This document shows positions 58,831 to 64,000 of a stretch of 64,000 nt of DNA, piece after piece; positions within the stretch are counted from its first letter, which is position 1; each line of letters starts with the position of its first letter. The translations under genes were made by a program, and so were the position numbers. The stretch spans positions 1,302,001 to 1,366,000 of the forward strand of contig NZ_CP020809.1 of assembly GCF_002157835.1 (NCBI RefSeq). The letters are read 5' to 3'. Origin of the DNA: Mycobacterium dioxanotrophicus (GTDB lineage: Bacteria > Actinomycetota > Actinomycetes > Mycobacteriales > Mycobacteriaceae). The notes beneath the pieces were generated by a model. It made no database searches, had not been told where the DNA came from, and worked only from the letters and a program-made list of their open reading frames with translations.

Positions 58831-61800
58831 TCAGCTGCGCGAACCGGAATTCGCGAGTTGCTCGTCGAGAAACTGCATCGCCGATGTGTCAGCGATGGGT
58901 CGCTTCGTGCCATCAGGCCAGTGGAGTGTCCACTCGTCCTTCGTCTTCTCCAACACGACAGTGTGGTGAGCGTCGGTGCCAATCAGCATTCGTCGGGTCA
59001 GAAGGAAGCGTCCGTGCTGCCTAGCCTCGCTCCGCGTTGGCGGACGTGTCTCGACACATGCCGGGCACAACGACAGAATGCCGTGCACCGAACGAGTGCA
59101 GCGTCCGCAGATCGGAGTTTTACAGCATGTGCACAGCACTAGACCTTCGACGCATACCCTGCACGTCCTGCCACCGCAGTAGTTGCAGGTTGAGCAGTCA
59201 ACTCCAAAGTGCCCTTCGCGATCGAGGACGCCGGAATCAAGTAGGTGTCCTGTGATGCTGTCGATTCGGCGCGCGTCGAGCTGACCGGCGGCAAGTTTGC
59301 GTTCATATCGCCATTCACTGCCATCATCGACAGTGACCACATGCTCAACGTCGGCCCCGATCTCGAGTGTGGATCTTGGGGTCAGCGGCGACATCGACTG
59401 CCGTAGCGCACTGTGAAGATTCGGAGGAAGCGGTTGAAATTGTGGCGCTTTGACTTTCGCCGTGGGTATCCAAGCGGCAAGTGCTTCCACCGCGGAGCCT
59501 GCGTGTGTTTGCGGTCCGGCATGCAATGCGCCCAGAGGTTCGATACTCACCGATGATCGGTTCGCGTTTGTAACGTGAGAGAGTTTCAACTTTCTAGGGT
59601 CGGTGAACACGCCTACTTCGTCGGCGTCGCCCAAGCCGAGCCACCGTGAAAGCATCGTTGCAACCGGGGCTTTGTCAGAAGCGTTGATTGCGTACCACAC
59701 CGAACGGTCAGCGGTGCGGACGCCCAGGGCCAGCATGGATGCAAGCTCAACAATTACGGATTCGACGTCGCGGACTTTTGAGTACACATGAACTGACGGC
59801 GTGGGGTCCCATGCATCGATTACCCACAGTGGCACCTCGTCGGCGTCCGTCCAAGGCGCCATGGACTCCTTGTCGATAGTTGGTTGAAATGTCAGATCAG
59901 CGATGCCCTCTGGGGTGACGGCCAGGTCGTATCCCGAACGCTCCCAGCTGATGGTCATCGCGGCGGTCGTCGGTTCGGCCATGGATCGGAGGATGGGTAC
60001 AAGCGCAGGTGGTGCCGCTTCAACGGCATCCGGCATCATCTGTGTAGGTGCGGGGAAGTCGTCGAGCGTGAGCAGCGTGAGATCGGCACTAGGCGTGTCG
60101 GAAGGCGACACCGATCTGCGCACGGTTGGGTCTCCGGCGATGGACCACGTTCGGTGGTATTTGCGTTCTGACAGCACCACTAGGTGTGGTCCGTCGATTG
60201 TGCTCTCCGCTTTGAGCCACTGAACGATTGGTACGACCTGCTTCTCGAACGATCCGCTGGCCAACAGCCGAAGTCGGTACGAGTTGTCAATTGTGCCTCT
60301 GTCGAACGCGACCCAACGGTGAATTGCTCCGTCGCGAACAATCGCCTGTTCGAACGCTCGGCCGCGATTCAGCACTACCACCGTCGCGTTGTCATCTGCG
60401 CCGATGAGTACCGTTGCACCAGTTAGAGCGAGTTCCTTCGGCAGCTCGTCAATCTGCGATTGGTCCGCCGTGACGAGTTGGCCGCATGCCGGGCAGGCGT
60501 CGCCGGCGCGGCAGGACTCACACGTGGCGCGACAGCACATCGAACAAGGGACAACCTGCGGGTCACGGCCGCAGTCTGGGCAGGCATGGTCGTCGCACAA
60601 CAGGCATCTGTCATTCGGTACCTCATGGTTGGTCCATAGGCACCGCCTGCAGACCGAGGTCGAGCACTCCGGGCACGTCAGCGATATCTGATTGTCGATC
60701 TCATCGCAGGCACGACAGGCCCACGACTGACAGGCACCGCAGAATGCCGCCGCACCGGCCGCATAGAAGTGTCCATCCCGGCACACGCCAAAGTTCTTTT
60801 CGCGGAAGCCAATATCGTCGAGCTTCGGTAACAGAGGTTCTCCGTCGAACGTCTTGTACACATGCGTCGCTCGTCCATGGCCTTGCCAAACTTCCGTGAT
60901 CTCGAGTCCGCGAATCACCGCGGTTGTGAAGGGTCGAGCTGCTCGGCTCAGCAGCGCGCGATTGAGTTCATCAGGGAGCGCGGACACACCCTGGGCAGCA
61001 GCCTTATTCGGACGAACTCCGAGCGTCGCGAGTGTTCCGGTGTCAACCGATACAAGGGGTTGATCAGACTCGAGTTCGATTAGTTCAGCAATCTGCCGAA
61101 TGCTGCGGTTGACGAGGTGACATTCGGTTGGCGCAGGGAACGGCTCATCGATCGAGAGCATTCCGTCTGTGCGCATGCCGAGGCGTCCCCCAGGCGCGCC
61201 GAAGGAACGTAAGAAGTCGTAACAGCCGAGTTGATCAGCGATCGAGTAGCCAGCTGAGCAGGCAGCCCAGCGTTTGGGGGCGGCTGCATGCGAAAGAACA
61301 TGGGCTTCGACGAGTACGGCTTCATTCCTGCGCTGCAGGGCAACTCGCACTTGGCCAAGCTGCGCTTCGGCCAGCAGTGGGCTGGTGATGGATGGCTCGC
61401 GCCACTGAAACTCAGCGATCCGTTCGCTTTCGACCTTGATGGACCCGCCGTCATTCTTCGTCGAAGTCTCTTCGACGAGCCGGTCGGCTTCCAGATACAC
61501 GTCGGTAAAGGTGGACCGACGGGTGACCATGACTGTCGGTGGAGGTGGGGGCGGGACCTCGTCTCTGAGCTTCTTCAAGAGGCCACCCACCTGGAAATCG
61601 CGCTCGGCCTCGACGCCAACAGGTGACGGCGTAGGCAGGAAATCGACGGCGGAATGGTCGACAGCCGAAGCCGTCATCGAGCCGATGGTCAGCTCGACAT
61701 TGACTGTGGAAGTCGTCCGCAAGCGGACACGAGTGATGTTCTGATCGTCGGTTCGTCCGGTGAGGTCGCGTAAGACCAATCCGCAATCAAGCGGAAGGCC

Positions 61801-64000
61801 GTTCTGACGAGCGTACGAACGCAAACGTCGGCGGCCGCGGTCGTCGAGGTCCTCGTCAGGGACGACGGTCTGCGATGTGCCATTTGCGCGCACGAGCGTG
61901 GCCACTCGCTCTCCGACAAGAAGCGTGTCTCCGGCCCTGAGTCGCCAGGCTATTGCGAATTCGTTGTCGAGCTCGGGTGCTCGCTCAGGTGAGGCGCATT
62001 CGCGACACAGACCACCTGTGTTGTTGCGGCAAGCACCGCACGTCGACGTACCGCACAAGGGACAGTTGACGAATACCGCGTCGTCTCCACATGCACCGCA
62101 CAGGTACTCATCACACGATCCGCAGTGGTTGACCTCGGACTCATCGACCCAGTGCGCGCCAGAGCAAAGAGTCAATACTTTGATCGCTTCCCCGGAAACG
62201 TCACTCTCGACGATTGGCGCAGGCAAGCCCCATTCGTAGACCAGCCCGCGCTCCGTTTCGCTGGGACCGGTCCAGGTCTCCTCCACAAGCCAGTCACCTT
62301 CGTCAAGCGTCAGGGCCAGCAGCTTGGCTCGGGCTCGAATATCGGGCCGGCGGTTCAGCCGCCGCTCCTCCGACGCGAGTGCCCGCCGCAAGCGAGCCCT
62401 GTCATCGCCTCCTGCTTCGTCGATCTGCGCTGTGTAACCGGCCGAAATGCGGGCAAGCTCGCGCTTCTGATCCTCTTCGACTTGTTTGGCTCGTTCGCTG
62501 CGAAGAGCTTCGAGTTGGCTTGCCGCGGCCTTCTCGAAGTTGGCAATGACTTTCGATGGTATGTCGAATGCAGAAGGCAGTGTTTCGCCGTCTTGGAGGG
62601 GGCGGCGCGCCAGCCGTTGTTCGTTGTGGCCATTGACATCAGCTGTGATGAGGTGCTCGGTGGTCTCGGCTTCACCGATGGTTGCCCGGAATGTTGCCTG
62701 TCCGCTCCACGTACCCGACGGGATCAGCCGCCGCCGGATGAGTCTCAGTGTTGGAGCGTGCCTGTACGGGCTGGGCCCGATGTCATCGGGGATGACGGGG
62801 ACAGTCGCGTGCATGTCGCCCCGCATCCGCAGAAGTCCGAGCAATTCATCGAACACCGGTGAGCCCACCGCGCACAGCTCGGCATCCGGGTGCTGATCGA
62901 GCCCGAATCGGTCGAAGGCGAGGTGCATGACTGTCCGACCACCGAGTTCTTCCGCGTACTCCTCGTCGAATTCGGCGGTCAGAAAAGCGCCTTCGCCCTC
63001 GCCGGTGTCATGCAGGAATCTTGCATCCAGCGCCGTGAGTACCTTGCGCGTCCATGTTTGTACACGCCGCTGGCGCATCCGGGTGCGCTCGCTGACTTCT
63101 GGCACCAATTCGCTACTGCCGGCCTTGGTCAGATCCTTGCGATGCTCGAACGCCGCCGCCATCCAGTTGCTGAGGTTGCTGTCGGTTGCGATAAGTGTCG
63201 ACGCACGATCGCGCGCTTGGGCGAGCTCTGTCCCCAGCTGCGTGAGCAGACCGTGCATTTTGGAGTCGTCATCCGCGAAAAGTGCTTCCATGACACGTGA
63301 TTCGAAGGAAGCCGACTTCGAGTCGTCGAGCTCCCCGAGAATCGTGGTGACCTGTCCGAACAGCAGCTCGAACATCCGGAGCTTCAAGGCGAGAAGCTGA
63401 TAGACACTCTCGTCGATGGTGTTCCGTGCATAGAGGTTCGCGACGAAGACTTCGTCCTTGGGCTGAGTCAGACGGTCGACACGACCGATACGCTGTTCGA
63501 TGCGCATCGGATTCCATGGGAGGTCGAAATTCAGTACGCAGTTGCAGAACTGCAGGTTCTGGCCTTCGGCGCCGGCGTCGGTCGAGATCATGACTGGCGC
63601 TTCACCCGACCTGAAGGCAGCGATGGTCTTGGCGCGTTCGCTTGGTGACAACGATCCGTGAAATGAACGCGCTTGTAGCCCTTCGGCATCCATGCGGCGC
63701 AACAGTCCCACGACCGTATCGGTGTGCTGGGTGAAGATAAGGACGCGACCGTGCTCGCGTACCCAGCCGCGTGTGATTTCCAGTGCCTTGTCCTCGCGGG
63801 CCGAACCTTGAATGTCCATGGCCAGATGCCCGATGTCGTTCAGGACCGAACGAACCCGAGGATTGGGGTGGTGCTCGGCCATCCGTATGGCGGTGGTACC
63901 CATCGAGAATGGGCTCGCGGTGAGTCGCAGGGCCAGACTGCGTCGCCGCATGGCATCACCGCTGTCGCGCATGACGTTTCGGAGCAGATCGGTAGTCAAC
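58831..64000 (-). CDS. Giant SNF2/RapA-type helicase with zinc-cluster C-terminus, 5' part missing
   Basis: The frame is open from the right window edge to TGA at 58831, giving 1722 visible residues; the SNF2 N-terminal ATPase half lies outside. The helicase C domain is visible (RVLIFTQHTDTV, FHGSLSPSER, ISTDAGAEGQNLQF, QRIGRVDR motif VI), of RapA/DrmD-like type. Then come a long helical region and three Cys-rich zinc clusters: near 61990-62130 (CGSCDEYLCGACGD), 60480-60790 (about 20 Cys in CxxC pairs) and 59040-59200. Between them lie beta-rich repeats of unclear fold, and the end FLDEQLANSGSRS. Such large helicases act in DNA repair, RNA polymerase recycling or phage defence; the multi-zinc extension is unusual. 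Composition appears less GC-rich than neighbouring genes, suggesting acquisition. Confidence 0.85.
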   Translation of the reverse strand, partial: LTTDLLRNVMRDSGDAMRRRSLALRLTASPFSMGTTAIRMAEHHPNPRVRSVLNDIGHLAMDIQGSAREDKALEITRGWVREHGRVLIFTQHTDTVVGLLRRMDAEGLQARSFHGSLSPSERAKTIAAFRSGEAPVMISTDAGAEGQNLQFCNCVLNFDLPWNPMRIEQRIGRVDRLTQPKDEVFVANLYARNTIDESVYQLLALKLRMFELLFGQVTTILGELDDSKSASFESRVMEALFADDDSKMHGLLTQLGTELAQARDRASTLIATDSNLSNWMAAAFEHRKDLTKAGSSELVPEVSERTRMRQRRVQTWTRKVLTALDARFLHDTGEGEGAFLTAEFDEEYAEELGGRTVMHLAFDRFGLDQHPDAELCAVGSPVFDELLGLLRMRGDMHATVPVIPDDIGPSPYRHAPTLRLIRRRLIPSGTWSGQATFRATIGEAETTEHLITADVNGHNEQRLARRPLQDGETLPSAFDIPSKVIANFEKAAASQLEALRSERAKQVEEDQKRELARISAGYTAQIDEAGGDDRARLRRALASEERRLNRRPDIRARAKLLALTLDEGDWLVEETWTGPSETERGLVYEWGLPAPIVESDVSGEAIKVLTLCSGAHWVDESEVNHCGSCDEYLCGACGDDAVFVNCPLCGTSTCGACRNNTGGLCRECASPERAPELDNEFAIAWRLRAGDTLLVGERVATLVRANGTSQTVVPDEDLDDRGRRRLRSYARQNGLPLDCGLVLRDLTGRTDDQNITRVRLRTTSTVNVELTIGSMTASAVDHSAVDFLPTPSPVGVEAERDFQVGGLLKKLRDEVPPPPPPTVMVTRRSTFTDVYLEADRLVEETSTKNDGGSIKVESERIAEFQWREPSITSPLLAEAQLGQVRVALQRRNEAVLVEAHVLSHAAAPKRWAACSAGYSIADQLGCYDFLRSFGAPGGRLGMRTDGMLSIDEPFPAPTECHLVNRSIRQIAELIELESDQPLVSVDTGTLATLGVRPNKAAAQGVSALPDELNRALLSRAARPFTTAVIRGLEITEVWQGHGRATHVYKTFDGEPLLPKLDDIGFREKNFGVCRDGHFYAAGAAAFCGACQSWACRACDEIDNQISLTCPECSTSVCRRCLWTNHEVPNDRCLLCDDHACPDCGRDPQVVPCSMCCRATCESCRAGDACPACGQLVTADQSQIDELPKELALTGATVLIGADDNATVVVLNRGRAFEQAIVRDGAIHRWVAFDRGTIDNSYRLRLLASGSFEKQVVPIVQWLKAESTIDGPHLVVLSERKYHRTWSIAGDPTVRRSVSPSDTPSADLTLLTLDDFPAPTQMMPDAVEAAPPALVPILRSMAEPTTAAMTISWERSGYDLAVTPEGIADLTFQPTIDKESMAPWTDADEVPLWVIDAWDPTPSVHVYSKVRDVESVIVELASMLALGVRTADRSVWYAINASDKAPVATMLSRWLGLGDADEVGVFTDPRKLKLSHVTNANRSSVSIEPLGALHAGPQTHAGSAVEALAAWIPTAKVKAPQFQPLPPNLHSALRQSMSPLTPRSTLEIGADVEHVVTVDDGSEWRYERKLAAGQLDARRIDSITGHLLDSGVLDREGHFGVDCSTCNYCGGRTCRVCVEGLVLCTCCKTPICGRCTRSVHGILSLCPACVETRPPTRSEARQHGRFLLTRRMLIGTDAHHTVVLEKTKDEWTLHWPDGTKRPIADTSAMQFLDEQLANSGSRS

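Noticed and set aside
58762..59142. Rightward frame between the kinase and the giant helicase
   Set aside because: Mostly antisense to the helicase end, with a frame-typical Arg/Ser-rich translation; the real intergenic space (58586-58830) shows no gene.

Overview
The window reads as chromosomal DNA of a fast-growing mycobacterium (Mycolicibacterium / M. smegmatis-like). The support is uniformly GC-rich coding, two mycolic-acid cyclopropane-synthase-type methyltransferases beside a KasA-like protein, a rifamycin ADP-ribosyltransferase (arr), PknH-type sensor lipoproteins, a deazaflavin-dependent oxidoreductase, and mycobacterial-type WXG100 proteins. No rRNA, tRNA or CRISPR array was recognised.

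Region 1 (1-17.2 kb) is a type VII secretion-like locus that is not one of the canonical ESX loci. A leftward operon encodes a zinc-ribbon/RDD membrane protein, a 1477-residue FHA-FtsK/SpoIIIE ATPase of EssC architecture, a WXG100 protein, a WXG100 domain fused to an alpha/beta hydrolase, and a DUF6777-like membrane-anchored protein cut by the window edge. Divergently transcribed are a possible 30-residue leader, a mycobacterial DUF7159-like protein with a proline-rich exterior, and a 12-helix membrane protein. Regulation appears local: a NarL-type response regulator, an unusual double histidine kinase, a stand-alone LuxR-type HTH paralogue and an orphan receiver-like regulator. A further WXG100 protein with a long C-terminal extension sits with a small partner gene. 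EccB, EccD, EccE and mycosin are absent from the visible part. Two matching 7-2-7 inverted repeats (7635 and 16335) may be the shared operator.

Region 2 (17.2-30.3 kb) is a mixed envelope and regulatory stretch. It holds a SNF2-type helicase, a flippase-like membrane protein with a kinase-like core, a DUF4407 protein, a Ser/Thr kinase with an amino-acid-binding-protein-like sensor, a PknH-type sensor lipoprotein, a GH25-like protein, aquaporin and a frameshifted alpha/beta hydrolase.

Region 3 (30.3-43.1 kb) carries two near-identical cassettes for small secreted histidine-rich peptides, with a third copy at 48.7 kb. Each has the same 16-bp palindrome about 130 bp upstream. It also holds an amino-acid permease, a patatin-like lipase and a galactoside-utilisation cluster: a lipoprotein alpha-galactosidase, a sodium/sugar symporter, galT and galK.

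Region 4 (43.2-58.6 kb) begins with an IS256-family element inserted exactly at the start codon of a KasA-like gene. The encoded protein has Asp in place of the catalytic Cys. Two mycolate-type methyltransferases follow, then small enzymes, a complete branched-chain-amino-acid-type ABC importer (livHMGF plus binding protein), arr and a Ser/Thr kinase.

Region 5 (58.8 kb to the end) is the C-terminal 1.7 thousand residues of a giant SNF2/RapA-type helicase with three cysteine-rich zinc clusters. Its base composition looks less GC-rich than its neighbours, which fits a horizontally acquired or defence-type gene.
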